From contig JACEVL010000080.1 of assembly GCA_020284085.1 (NCBI GenBank), forward strand, positions 1,294,035 through 1,358,034: a DNA stretch of 64,000 nucleotides. The letters are read 5' to 3'. Of this stretch, positions 22,819-39,290 are shown piece after piece; the first letter of the stretch is position 1, and each line of letters begins with the position of its first letter. The translations under genes were made by a program, and so were the position numbers. The notes under the pieces are model-generated. The model ran no database searches. It was given only the letters and a program-made list of their open reading frames with translations, and was not told where the DNA came from. This DNA comes from Aporrectodea caliginosa. Taxonomy: Eukaryota > Annelida > Clitellata > Crassiclitellata > Lumbricidae.

Positions 22819-25465
22819 TAGCGTGGAGTGAAAGTCTAGAAAAAATTATTTTCAGTAAACGTTTTCTAATAGTGATGGAAAGTTATTAGTATGTTAGAGT
22901 AAGTAGTGTCCAAAATATTTATGATTTTGCCTTTTGTCTTCTGCCCTCTACCGGCGAGGAAAGTTTACCATAATTATAAATTCTGTGGGAAACGTCCATG
23001 TAGTGCATTAATTTTTCTTGAACTAAATATTGTTAGTGAGGTGGCTTAGTGAAATTATCGTTACCTGGCGGATAAAAGCACCAAATTTGGCATGAAGATC
23101 CGTTAGGGTCTACTAATTAATGTCAAAGTAGGAGCCTCTGAAATTAATAAGCATTCTTATGTAAAACACCAAAATCAAGGTCAAAAGGTCAAACTCAAAG
23201 GAAAAGGCCACAACTCAGCTAAATATTATTCTATTTGGGTGATTCTTTTACCTATTTGATCGGACCAATAAGGGCTGCATCAGAGGAGACATAGACCTAG
23301 AAGGCTAACATAATCCAAGGTCATTTCAAGGTCAAAATGTCAAAATGAAGAGAAAATTGGCAATAGCTAGGCCAAACTTTGTTTGATCTGGATCATTCTG
23401 AGCTATGTCGAGCGGTGGCAAAGTCATGAAATACAAGTTCAAATCAGAATCCAATGAAGTGCTGCAATTTTAAATATTTCCAGGGACTGTGCTTTAATTC
23501 ACTTACTCTTTCAGATCACGCGTGCATCTAGTTGTTGCCGCCCCATCTCCATTCTCAGCCTCTCCATGCCATTCGCATGTCCTATAGTCGGGGATCTCTT
23601 GACAAAGTCGGATGCCCCGCGACGCACTTCGTAGATGTGAGGTCTCTCTCCCCCCCGCTTGATGCCTTAAACGCTGACCAGCTCTATTCGACCTCCAATC
23701 CTCTACTATGAACCAGTCCATCGACACCATGCCACTGCTTCGGGGAGTGAGGACTCGCTGCCGACCTCAGGCCGTGTGGCTCGATCCATTGGACTATAGG
23801 GATCCTGCTAACCGACTTTCTTGGATCACTCAATTTCATTCTCTCCACCGTCGGAAGAAGGCGGCCTATAGTAGAAAAACGTGGTCCTACGAATTGAGAA
23901 AACCCAAACTTAAAGTCTTCTGAACTGGACTTATGGTCACATTTGATGACAACAAGGTTTCAGGGCTTATCATTCGCCTTTACTTCCTATACACGGCCGA
24001 CATTCCAGCCATATTTCTAAACACACTCGTCAACGGGTCACCTCTATGCAGATGACATACAGGAATCGGTTCACGGCCCCCCTCTCCTCAGCTTCCTCTT
24101 ACTAGTTGCACTGCCTCTCTGTCTCTCTGTCTCTGACTGTCTTTCTCTGTCGACCTTAACCTCTGGATGCAGCTCATCCGGTTTAGCACCCGCCAGCAGC
24201 TTCTTGAGCTTGACCTTGCTTAGAGATTCCTGTCGGCTGCTTTCCACTCAAGCGATCGAGATCTTAGTGTAGTCCTCGACACCACGCTTACCTTTATTAA
24301 ACGCATCGCTAATCTTAAGCCATCTTCCTACTTGCAACTCTGACGGTTCAGAGCAAGCCGACGCACCTCTCAACCTCCGTTTTTACCTCTGTTGTTGATG
24401 CCTACATTTGGTTCCGAGTTGATTACTGTCACTCTCTCTTGTTGGCCTCCCAAAAGTCTGTCTCTCCTCTCTTCAGTCGGTTCTAAATGCTGCGGCCAGA
24501 TTAATAGCCTAAGAGCCCCACTACAAACTTTTGCCTTCATTGACCCTGCCCTATGGAATCAGCACCCTTCACTAACACGTTCCTCCTCATGAACTGTCCC
24601 AAGTGCCTCCTTTCGTTGTCTTAAGACCACTTTCTTTTGTGTGGGTCATTCACACTGGGTGCACGCAACTCTGATTGGTGAGCACTGCGAGAGACGCTTA
24701 ATAAATATATAGATACAATACAAATCCAAAAGTTATCGACATTCACTCATGTAAAAATCCTGTCATTCAGAATGATGTACAAACCGAGATTTTTTGGGTA
24801 AAAATCCTTGGACGCTTTTTTACAATCTGTTTTTCGCTGCATGGTGCATAATAGAGCTAAGGTTTCATAATATGTGACCCAGCACGGCAAAAGTAGGCTT
24901 TTGTCGGCAAAAATCAAAATTTACTTTATTCTCCCATGAGATTCTACTATGTAAGACCTTTCAAATGACATATTATTTACTAAATTGGGAAAATTGAACA
25001 TTTTAACGCCGCTGTAGGGCCTACTCTGACATGCATATTATCAAAATCCATGTCGCTGTTTGCACACTAATCAGGACTAACGAGATACCATCTTAATTGT
25101 TATTGATACCTGTATTGAAATTCTGCACTGCATCAGACCTCAGGAATAAATAGTCTGTTTAAAGTTATTCATTCGCGGTTTTTTCTTCGGAGTTTTGGCC
25201 CGTGGAGCTTTATAAAGTCAGCCCCCGCTGGAAAACGTTGGAATATTGTATAATAGCAGTACTCTGCTGTGACAAAACATAATGGCTTCTATGCGATTTT
25301 TACCGAAACAAAATTAAAATTTGAAATATTGTATTGGTGGTAGAGGGCAGAAGATATCATTTGAAATTTAAAATATTTGGTGTGTTTCTTTCTCTACCCA
25401 AGTTGCAACTTTTGCCCACTAAACTCTATTAGAAATCATTTATTAAAAAAAATTTTCACTCCACC

Positions 25466-25468
<3 letters not shown>
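22819..25468. mobile_element. 2.65 kb element with long imperfect inverted termini
   Basis: The left end TAGCGTGGAGTGAAA and right end TTTCACTCCACCCTA are inverted repeats. Weaker inverted similarity continues inward for about 170 bp, including TCTTCTGCCCTCTACC near 22940 and its complement near 25350. The interior holds GGTCAAAAGGTCAAA-like repeats and a decayed LINE (23500-24640), probably a nested insertion. No transposase was recognised. The right end abuts an AT microsatellite, so the target duplication cannot be read. Confidence 0.55.
23500..24640 (+). mobile_element. Heavily decayed LINE reverse transcriptase remnant
   Basis: Fragments in several frames: GHLYADDIQ-like at about 24030-24062 (the RT catalytic box), VLNAA(A)RLI at about 24480-24510 and DPALWNQHPSL near 24541-24576, all familiar from CR1/L2-type LINE C-termini. 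Frameshifts and stops are frequent. Confidence 0.55.

Positions 25469-25537
<69 letters not shown>
25469..25537. repeat. (AT)n microsatellite
   Basis: About 33 AT units. Confidence 0.95.
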
Positions 25538-25543
<6 letters not shown>

Positions 25544-26400
25544 GTCTATGATCAAGTGGTGTTTGTGTGGCTCATTTCAAACAAGTGACTAACCAAAAGT
25601 GCTTAATAAAAAGTGCCATATACAATATGTACGATGAAGAAGTCAGGAAAAAGCACATGTTTCCGCAATTTTTGTAACGGACAATAATTATATTAATCTA
25701 TTCATGTAACATTTTATATTAACATCGATAACCGTAGAGCAGAGGGTCAGTAGAGAGCACATACATGATCGCGTGACAGATAAACATAGTTCAGAAAGCC
25801 AGACCCTTGGGCGAAGGTCGTTGCTAAGAACGCCTTCGTTTTAAGGCATCGATTCACAGATAGCGATACATTCTAATAGAGACCAAGATTGCAAACAGGT
25901 GAGACATTGTCTAATGTAATTCTAATAAATGTTTAATAAGCACACAGGAAACAACTTTGTTTGGCGCTTACAAAGGCTGTATGCACGTACGCATGTACGT
26001 ACGTAGGCTACGCATGTACTTACGTATGTACGTAGGCCTACGTATGTATGTATGTATGTATGTATGTATGTATGTATGTATTATGTAGGTATGTATGGGA
26101 GTAATAAAAAAATTCACTTTTTAACATCTTTGCAAGTTTTCCTCGAGATGGCCATTGACTAATGCAGCATTGTTAATGATAAGAACTTTGGAACATTCTT
26201 TAAAGTATTATTGCGGCATAATATGTGTAATTTGTATGAATCCTTGTAATGGTTCGCTATTGTCAAACTTCAATAATGGTGTGGGATACCTAGAGTAGGC
26301 TATGTCAGAATATTTTCAAATTTTGGTAAACACACCTTTTCAGTAAGAGGAAAAAAATGAAATAGGGACAAACACTTTTGAAATATTTTGGGGCACATGA
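25538..26400. other. Intergenic with simple repeats
   Basis: About 25905-25980 matches 54765-54830 (CTAATAAATG then AAGCACA and CTTTGTTTGGC), a weak dispersed repeat. A degenerate ACGTACGT tract and (TATG)n run lie at 25980-26095. Confidence 0.5.
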
Positions 26401-26402
26401 TG

Positions 26403-26896
<494 letters not shown>

Positions 26897-26929
26897 AGCA
26901 ACAACACCAATCATACGTTACGAACATAC

Positions 26930-27939
26930 AGCAGGTCCAGCGCTCGTTATTCTTTGACTTTGGATAAACATTGGTCCAATGTTGATGTTATGAGTTCTAT
27001 GCGAAACAACCACTGCCGCCAGAATTGAGAAAATTCTACGACCCATCCTACGAACTCACCAACACTGCATCTCTCTTAAGCTTTTCCTAGGGCACGTGGG
27101 CATTTAACTAAAGCTGAAAGCATTCCTCTTGCACAAATTCAATCCTAATTGATACACTAGGACCACTGTCTTACATCTCTCGCTGCTCCAATTCTTAACA
27201 ACATTCACCGTAGACGTCTGACCATCTGCCTGACCAATCCTCGGATCTTGACCACGAACCAAACAGTACCTTATCTGCCTACAGGGGCGGATCCAAGGGG
27301 GCAATCCGACCATGGACATTTGAAATTTACACAAACGTGACCACCCCCACTCCCCCATCACGAAGTACACGATGTTCACTACTTGATCTTCAATGAAGAT
27401 AATAAAATGTCTAAATATAAATAAAATGATGAAATTCAACCTGACAATTTGATTTATTAGTTTATTAGTTCACTGGAAAGAGTATGGTTATTGGTAGCTG
27501 GGACTAGATGTTTGAGAGTGTCTTGCTTACTTACTTCATAGTTGAAAGTAACAGTGGGCCACAGTAGCCACGCACCACAGAATGAGTGACGTCATTCATT
27601 CATTTAATTTTACTATATATGATTATCATATTATTCTAATAGCTATGTAAATGCTGTCGACATCGAAGGGGCTTTGCCCCTTTATCCGCTGACCATCAAC
27701 TTTCTCATGGACCAGTGTTTAATCTAGGCACCTCTGAGTGGGAATGTTCCCCAGGTTGCATTACCCACAGAAATATAACAAAATAATACTAGGTTTGAGT
27801 TGTTGTTGACATTATAATATTATATGAACTGTTATAATTAATGCTGATATTATTTACCAAATGATAATAATATTATTTACTATTATGATAAAAAGAATAA
27901 TACATGATACTATCATATTATATTGAGTATAATATACTG
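26930..27939. other. Intergenic, nothing recognised
   Basis: No supported feature. AT-rich, with TATTAT-rich stretches at 27790-27930 next to the TTAA insertion site. Confidence 0.4.
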
Positions 27940-28913
27940 TTAACCGTCGGGCTACCAAGCTTTTTTGTGACACGGACTACCAAGGGGGGTGGTAGCCACC
28001 CCCCCCTGGATTTCGGGTTTGGTTTCACATATCATTTCTTGTAATACACCAATGGATTCAGCTTCAATTCTGTACAGAATGGTATATTTAGTTGTACATT
28101 ATGTGAATGCACCTCAAAATTACATCATTTTTAACAAAGGAACCGATAATTAGCGATATTTTATATTATTGCGTACATTTTGTACCTTTTGGATAAACAA
28201 ATAAACGATTATGTGTTTTTTGAAACTGATCTGTGTATCCAAGATACACAAATACATACCTGCACATGTTTATTTACGTATAAATATGCATCCATACATA
28301 TATACATGTACATGTATGCATGCATACATGTACAATGCTGAATTCAGCCATTTTCACACAGATTACGCGTATTATTATTCATTTTGATCACTTTCGGTTT
28401 TCGAAAGACAAACATATAAGTATGTAAATGAAGCCCTACATTCCCTCTAAAGAATGGTATATTTGTTTCTCTTCTGGGAAGAAAACCGAATACGCTACAG
28501 ACAAAAAACTAAGGGGAGTCCTTCCATTCAGCCATTTTTCACGCATATTACGGGTATTATTATTTATTTTGATCACTTCCGGTTTTAAAAAGACAAACAT
28601 TTAAGTATGCAAATGAAGCCCTACATTCCCTATAAAGAAGGGTGTATTTGTTTCTCTTCTGGGAAGAAAACTGAATACGCTACAGACAAAAACTAGGGGT
28701 GGTGGTATCCACCCCTCCTGGTGCCTCGGGTATATCGGGTATAACTTTTGAATGGCGTGGGCTACAACCATGATGTTTACCTCAAAATGAGCGCCAATGA
28801 ATCTGCTACAGCTACCTAAATTGCAAAATTTTTATTCCATATGAAAAAATTTTTATGCATAAAAACGTAGGGGGGGTGTGGCAACCACCCCCCATTGGTA
28901 GCCCGAGGGTTAA
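27940..28913 (+). mobile_element. piggyBac-like MITE with internal duplication
   Basis: TTAA at both ends (27940-27943, 28910-28913) with inverted termini CCGTCGGGCTACCAAGC and TTGGTAGCCCGAGGG. It aligns with 16169-17142 in the opposite orientation. Internally a roughly 180 bp block (about 28340-28515, starting ATTCAGCCATTTT) is repeated at about 28525-28700. No transposase frame is present. Confidence 0.9.
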
Positions 28914-29539
28914 TATAATATTTGCACCAATATTATGTGCCACTATATGGCTTATCTCGAGTGTTATATATTTGTCAAATTTCACAATATCAAATTTTAA
29001 AATGTTTTGTTCCTTAATCATTTAGTAAAACTACATCATTACTACACAGCTTCCGGGGTCGCTAATTGAATCCTTCTTGCTTGGTTTGTGTACCATTTGT
29101 AAACTATTTCTGTACTTGTGTTCTGGTCAGCAATTCGTTTGCCTTTAGGCCTATGGCGTTCTTGGAAACTGAACGTATTTTCTAGTTTTTATATTAATCT
29201 CAATAAGTGTCGGGTTTTGCTAGTATTGTCTGCAGTAAAACTCAAACACGACTCAAACTGCATGTTAACTACAAGTGACAGCTGAGACCGACCGTGGACC
29301 GTGGACTACAAGTGACCATATGAAACAAATGAATTATTATGAATGCAACAATTGGTACTTGTTCAAAATCTTGGAAGTTGGAATGCGTGAAAAAAGTATG
29401 CGAATGCACAGAGGAATGACCTACGAAACAAGTAAATTAGGCCTAATGACTTAACGATTTAATAACTTAATGACTCAACCCTTCGTAACTCAATGGTAGT
29501 TTTTATTCAAAAATTAATAAGTAATTCGTTTATCTTCAG
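28914..29539 (+). other. Upstream of CARD gene, with intron-like minisatellite
   Basis: From about 29420 the sequence carries AATGACTTAACGA-type repeats that also fill the intron between RING and CARD exons at 57918-58071. This suggests the CARD exon once followed a similar intron and perhaps a RING exon. No RING exon was found here. Confidence 0.5.
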
Positions 29540-33583
<4,044 letters not shown>

Positions 33584-34642
33584 AATGAACCGATTGTTTC
33601 CACGAGAAACAGTGAAGGTACTTGATTGAATATCAACCCACGGGCCGTCCATTCCACATCGATGCTTCACCTCTTAAATTTTGTTTACCCTAATTCAATC
33701 AATCCAACGTAGTCCAAACATTCTCGTCCTCAACAAAACCCTGCTTATCAGATCCTCAGCCTTCACTCTCTAGTCTGTCTAACAACAGGACTTGGACCTC
33801 CACTGGACACCGATCTGTGGACAACCTCGCTGATACGACCAAGCGAATAAGCTAGTGCCTCGCGCTAGGCATGAGAGCAGTGCTTTAAAAACTTGCAGTC
33901 TACGATTACGATGATGCGAACAAATTGAACCTACCTTTTCAGACTGATTAATCTTTATTCTGTACTTCTTCATATATTCGTTTTATTCAGACAATAATAT
34001 GACAAAAACGCAGAAATGCTTACATGAGAGATTTAAATTTAAAATAAAGAATATTAAAAGTAGTTGGAATTGATTAATGGAGCTGATTGTAACAATTCGT
34101 TCCGGGTAGAGGTCTTTCTAGTTATTCTATTCTTTAATGCTGTTTGGGATCTTTGCAGGAGGCGATCACCAATCAAAAAGATTTGATACCAATCAAATCT
34201 CCCAGTGAACGGTCGCTAAACGTATTAGACCTATATCATTAGGGCCTAGTTGTGAGGTAAATAATGGAGACACACATCCACATAAAGTACCCTAATGGGT
34301 ATTCAGCAGCATCGTCTATGGCAGATGACACCAATCCACCATAAAATGGTCCTAAAATGTTGTCAGAATGACAGCAAAGGATGGCTAATAAGATCTTGTC
34401 TTAGCTTCATACCATTCATAAACTGACGGGTAACGCATAGCAAACTTCCAATGCTTCTGCTCTTCTTGAATTAGACATCCAATGTCCGTCTAAGCTTACT
34501 TAGCTCTCCTATCACTCGGTGTAACATTCATCTTCCATTATCTCAATCCGTCGATAAATAATCGTTAGAATAAAATTAACATGGAAAACAACCAAACAAT
34601 TATTTTGTTGCTCTGGTTTAAAAGGGTTTAAGGCATGCAAGC
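33584..34642 (+). other. Intergenic between CARD gene and gene C
   Basis: No clear match to the conserved upstream region of A and D was seen, so copy C may have lost or replaced its promoter. An AATAAA at about 34046 may end the CARD transcript. Nothing else was recognised. Confidence 0.4.
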
Positions 34643-36029
34643 ACGGCGAATGCAGGAGAAGAAGTGGGGAAAAAACTTAGAGAGATAACAGAATGTCCAA
34701 TCTGCATGAGTTCATTCAATGATCCAAGAATGTTGCCATGCATTCACACATTCTGTCTTGAATGCCTGAAACGCACATCAGAAGTGGCGCAGTTGATGTC
34801 AGGAGACAAGATGCCTTGTCCGTTGTGTCGTAAAGAGTTCATCATACCAGAAGATGGAGTGAATGGTCTGCAGAAAAACTTTTTCATGGAAAACCTCTTA
34901 GGTATCAAGACTACGCTGCCTTTGGGGAGTGCCATAGTCATCATCTGCGATATGTGCAATGTCAGGAATGATGACAAAACAGGACAAGTACCAACAGCCA
35001 CGATGAGATGCTTAGAATGCCAAGATAATTACTGCGACAACTGCGTCAAAGTTCACCAATTTATGAAACTGAATAAAAATCACCAAGTGGTCAAAATTGG
35101 AGTCGACATGAAATCGGAAAAGAAGCGACCATTTACTACAAAATGCAAGTACTGCAGCGATCACACTCAGAAACCACTAGACTACTACTGCGCCGACTGT
35201 AAGAAAATCGTCTGCGTTTCTTGCTTTGTTGAAAGTCATGCATCACACAAATGCAAAGATGTGACTAAAGTCGACAAAGAATTCCGCCAAACAATTCAAA
35301 GGAACTCATCAAAGGTATCGATCTATGCAGATGAAATGTTGTCCTTAAGAAAGAATGCAGAGATTAGAAAGGCAGATTTTCTTACGGAAATAGTCGATAA
35401 GGAAAATGCAATTCATAGAAGAAATCAGGAACTCAAAGATATGATAGATGAGCACACAAAATCGCTGTTGGGTGAGTTATTTGTAATAAAATCAAAGCAC
35501 CTAAAGGAAATGGAAACTGGAATGGAAGAAATTGACAGATATTGCACAATATTGAGAAGTTTTGAGGCTTACTGCACTGAACTGATATCAAAAGGATCGG
35601 CCAGTGACATCTGCAGTTCGGCTGACAAATTAGTTATTAGAGCAGATGAATTAGAAAGAGATCACGAGGCATTCGTTGATCGTCCATATAAGTTAATCAA
35701 AGTTTCTTTCAAAATAACAGATTTAAAACAAGTCTTGCAGAAGTTCAACAACAACATTGTGGGAAACATCCAAGGTAACATTTTCCTAAATAAAAAATAT
35801 ATTTTAACATTCTTACATAGAATACTTCTTTACACTAAAATTGGCCGCTCAGCAATCTCTGTGATGCCGTTGAGGTTTGACCTTCTCATACAATGAACGA
35901 CGAATTAACGCCATAGCTTTTGCTTCGAGGCATCCATCGATTGATTCGCTACATACTACTCTTTAACCACTACTATAGAAACTTTCATTATTTTCATTTT
36001 AATATTTATCAGATTATTTAAATTAAAGG

Positions 36030-36330
36030 TATTACTCAGCTCTGGGTTTTCACTCACAAATTCTTTCCAAAGTTTTACAAAGGTTTTTCTCAGGATGTTG
36101 TACCTATAGTATTTATTTTCATATATTAATATAAGTATCGGTTTATCTATTTTATCGGATTTATCTTTATGTTTAAGAAGGGAATGTCTATCTATTTGGT
36201 TCAACTTAGTCGTGGCCTCTCTTAATATGGTCTCTGGATAATTTCTTGCTTTAAAAGCATCTGTCATTTTAACAATCTGTGAGTTTAGGTCAGTAGGGTC
36301 TGAAATATATACTTTATTTCGCACAAAGCA
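36030..36330 (-). mobile_element. Penelope-like element, C-terminal part
   Basis: The minus-strand frame contains KARNYPETILREATTKLNQI and a LILIYENKYYR stretch, typical of the region after the reverse transcriptase in Penelope-like elements. The reverse transcriptase part lies at 37560-37940; a LINE fragment separates them. Confidence 0.65.
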
Positions 36331-36339
36331 GAACAGAGA

Positions 36340-37558
36340 AAATAAGCAAACTTAGCAAAGACTAGAACAGAAATACAAAAATACAAAAACTCCTTCCCAA
36401 ACAGACTGGGAGACAACTCAAACTATTGCTCCTCTCGAAGCATAAACGTAGTGGACCCGCGATCTTGCATAATACATGTTGTCTTTTACAGACAAACCAT
36501 AACCAGTAACTCGCCCGCGTACTTAATGAACCGGCTGGAGATCGGAGGCGTTGATGTCATAGGAGGCCGGTCCCACCCCGGATCCCTAATATGCTCATGG
36601 CCATAACTGAATGTCAATGACAGCATATTTAGTGTACTATTATCCACCGTAAGCATGTCTTTAAGAAATTTAAACATAGCAATAACTCTCATAGATTTAA
36701 AGTCCAAACTGCCTAAACCTGCAACAAATTTTCTTACTGATTCCCATTTGTGAAACCAAATACTTTACGATACACCATTATTCCAACAAGCATTTAGTTT
36801 ACTCAGCTGTGATTGATGAAAATCTCACAGTAACTGAGCCATATCTTAAAACTGGTAAGCTATAAGTGTGCTGTAAGTAAAGCTGCATTAACTCCGACGA
36901 TCTTGAAGAGTTATTGAAAAGTTATATTTTCAATAAGTGTCAAGAAATCTACCCCACTTCGGCCTCAGCTTTACAATATAATCGTATTATTGGAAGCTGC
37001 ATATAAAATTGCGCACTATGCAGTCTACATCACATCTCAGTTTACTACCAGCACAACAAATGATTCCCAAGTATTTAATTTGCTCTGACCACTCAACCTT
37101 TTTGTGACCTAGGAACATATCTGCATATAGGGAAGCCTTGAATCGAGGTCCGAATGCAAGGCACCAAGATTTAGTACAATTAAACGTCAGGCCTAACTGA
37201 CTACTAACGACATCACAATTATCTAGTAAGGCCTGAAGCCCTATTATTATTATAATTATTAACACTATCATATGCTTTACTAATATCCAGAGCTGCTGTG
37301 AATACAGTGCTGCCCCTGTCAACAACAAAATCAATCGAGGAGCGCATTGCAAATAATGCTTTAGCACATCCCACACCCTGCTTAAACCCAAACTGCAAAT
37401 CATCAGACTTAAAATAATCTGCACATAATCTTTAATAAAATGCATTCAGATAGTTTTGAAATAACAGGGATAAGAGTGATTGCTCTATAATTATCTACAG
37501 ACCTCAAATCAGCCAATTTGTTTTTCACCAATGGTATTATAATGCCATTACCAAAAAA
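36340..37558 (-). mobile_element. LINE reverse transcriptase fragment nested in the Penelope-like element
   Basis: Minus-strand frames in order: GIIIPLVKNKLADLRSVDNY and RAITLIPVISKLSE (37555-37450), then after frameshifts GFKQGVGCAKALFAMRSSID-like and LDISKAYDSVN-like sequence (37410-37260), QLGLTFNCTKSW (about 37190) and EQIKYLGI (about 37075). These are non-LTR reverse transcriptase motifs 1-2, A and beyond. Several frameshifts; inactive. Confidence 0.75.
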
Positions 37559-37559
37559 G

Positions 37560-37940
37560 GAAATGATTTTTTTCAATCTTAGTAGTTGACTGAAAGGGAT
37601 GGCCTTTTTCGTATGCGGTGCCGCACCGCATACAAAAAAGGCCATTTTTATCGGTGGGTTTGGTATAAAGGGTAGTCTCCAAGTTATTTAGAAATTTTAT
37701 TACTTTAACGTCTAGAAATGGAATTTCTTTATTAGATACGTTCAGAGTGAATTTGAAACTGGGGTGGAATTTATTCAAAAGTTCAAAGTAGGCTTCTAGT
37801 TCAGTTTTAGTATTGTTCCAAATGCCAAAGAGGTCATCAATCAAACGGTCATGGTCCCAAATATATTTAGGGTAGGCATCATACCTTTGTCTATCTCGGC
37901 CTCCAGTCTCATCCTCACTGAAATTCTGCAACCGCAACTT
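37560..37940 (-). mobile_element. Penelope-like reverse transcriptase fragment
   Basis: The minus-strand frame YPKYIWDHDRLIDDLFGIWN holds the IDD catalytic pair. FHPSFKFTLNVSNKEIPFLD and LYTKPTDKNG follow, diagnostic of Penelope-like reverse transcriptase. The palindrome at 37599-37645 replaces the normal sequence after the PTDK motif. The frame then shifts to KKAIPFSQLLRLKKI. Confidence 0.75.
37599..37645. repeat. Palindrome with 22 bp arms
   Basis: Arms 37599-37620 and 37624-37645 are inverted copies with one mismatch and a 3 bp centre. It sits inside the Penelope-like reading frame. Confidence 0.9.
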
Positions 37941-38335
37941 AGTCTACGCTGCACCAGCTCTTTGGAACGGACTCTACTTTAGACCTCTTGCCAGTTTGCT
38001 CATCCTCCTATCTCGCTTCTTAAACTCAAGCCTCTCCTCCGCTTGCACTCTCCTCTTCTGCTTTCCATTCACGACTGAAAACCGAACTCTTCAAGCTATA
38101 TCCTATCCTGATTTGACTCCTGCGCCACCAACGACCACCATCATCACCGATTGCCACCGTAGCACCATGCTGTCTCCTCGGCTTGACCTCCCGGATTTTG
38201 ACCTGGCACCGAAACGAACAGAGGAGTTTGGCATATTTCGGACTTGATTTGATATAGCGCCGGTGAATAAGCTGATCTCCCTGACGTGGCTTTTGTGGGC
38301 GCTGAGAAATTTTCGAAGATATACATTTACATTTA
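37925..38335 (+). mobile_element. LINE 3' end (C-terminus plus 3' UTR)
   Basis: APALWNGL then a shifted frame with LKTELFKLYP at 37950-38100 is the C-terminal motif of CR1/L2-type ORF2. The 3' part (38195-38335) matches 53485-53605 in reverse and ends in ACATTTACATTTACA repeats, a LINE-type tail. Confidence 0.65.
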
Positions 38336-38439
38336 CAGGTGATCCAGCAAGTGAAATAATCTCATCTCCGTTGTAAAGGTCTGGTTGCCGTGTGCTCTGC
38401 TTCGTTGGACAGGAGGCACTTTGTTATAGCAGTCTGTTG

Positions 38440-39290
38440 AGGTCTCTGCATTGAGGTCATCTGCTGTTTATGGTCAGTCTTTGAGGTTGTCCATGAGCCT
38501 CTTGATAAAACTGATTCCAGGCTAGCTGCAGGTCCTGACAGGTCAAGATGGCGGAGAGATCAGTGGTAGAAAGGTCCAATAGAAGGACAGCTTGCTGTTT
38601 GGGCAATCTTTTCTTAAATGTTTCCGATCTTGAGCGTTTGTCTTGGCTGACCAGTTGACCTTCTGAGATGGCAATAATGGCTTTATGGTCAGTCTTTATA
38701 GCAGAGTCGAGAATTTTGATAGTTTTGTAACTCGGTTCCGAGACGAATAGCATTTCTAGGGTGTCTTCGCCTCTTGCTGGTCTGTTTATCAGAGGGAATA
38801 AACCCATTCGCTCGACAATATCGTGCTCGATCAGCTGATTGAAGTCTCTACCCCCGCCCTCGCTCCAAACCAATCAGCCCCAGGATACGCGAGAAGAAGG
38901 ACCTCCACTGTCTGCTCCAGCCTAGCCACGAGGGTGGAGACATCGTAGACGGGTTTTAGAGAGCTCCGACGTATACTATCCAGTCGCCATAGTGACTTTA
39001 ACCCAGAGAAGCTCCAGCGTTCTTGTGGAGCCTCCATGTCGACCTTTGTCGCCCGAAACTCATCACTCACCAGGATCGCCACTCAACCGGATCACCGACC
39101 GATCCCATCCCGCCAAAAGAGGCGGAATCCATAGATCCGATAAACGCGATCAAGATGGTGCTTTTTGAGGTGCGTCTCTCTGATGATTGCCAATCCCAGG
39201 TCGTAGCCGATGAACTCAGCGTGTAACTGGTCCATGTCGTGTGCATTTGTAAACTTAACTTGCTCCAAGCCTAAAGACATAATTATGACC
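38440..39290 (-). mobile_element. LINE endonuclease fragment
   Basis: Minus-strand pieces: NAHDMDQLHAEF, LGLAIIRETHLK and GFRLFWRDGIGR (39260-39095), LEQTVEVLLLAYPG (about 38920) and GRDFNQLIEHDIVERMGLF then KTDHKAIIA (38850-38670). This is the order of an apurinic-type LINE endonuclease. It is broken by frameshifts. Confidence 0.7.

Noticed and set aside
34664..34666. GTG as start codon of gene C
   Set aside because: Nuclear genes rarely start at GTG; alignment shows the ancestral ATG position now reads ACG at 34643.
37925..38247. 83-codon plus-strand frame near gene C
   Set aside because: It is the shifted frame of a LINE C-terminus and 3' UTR, not a host gene.
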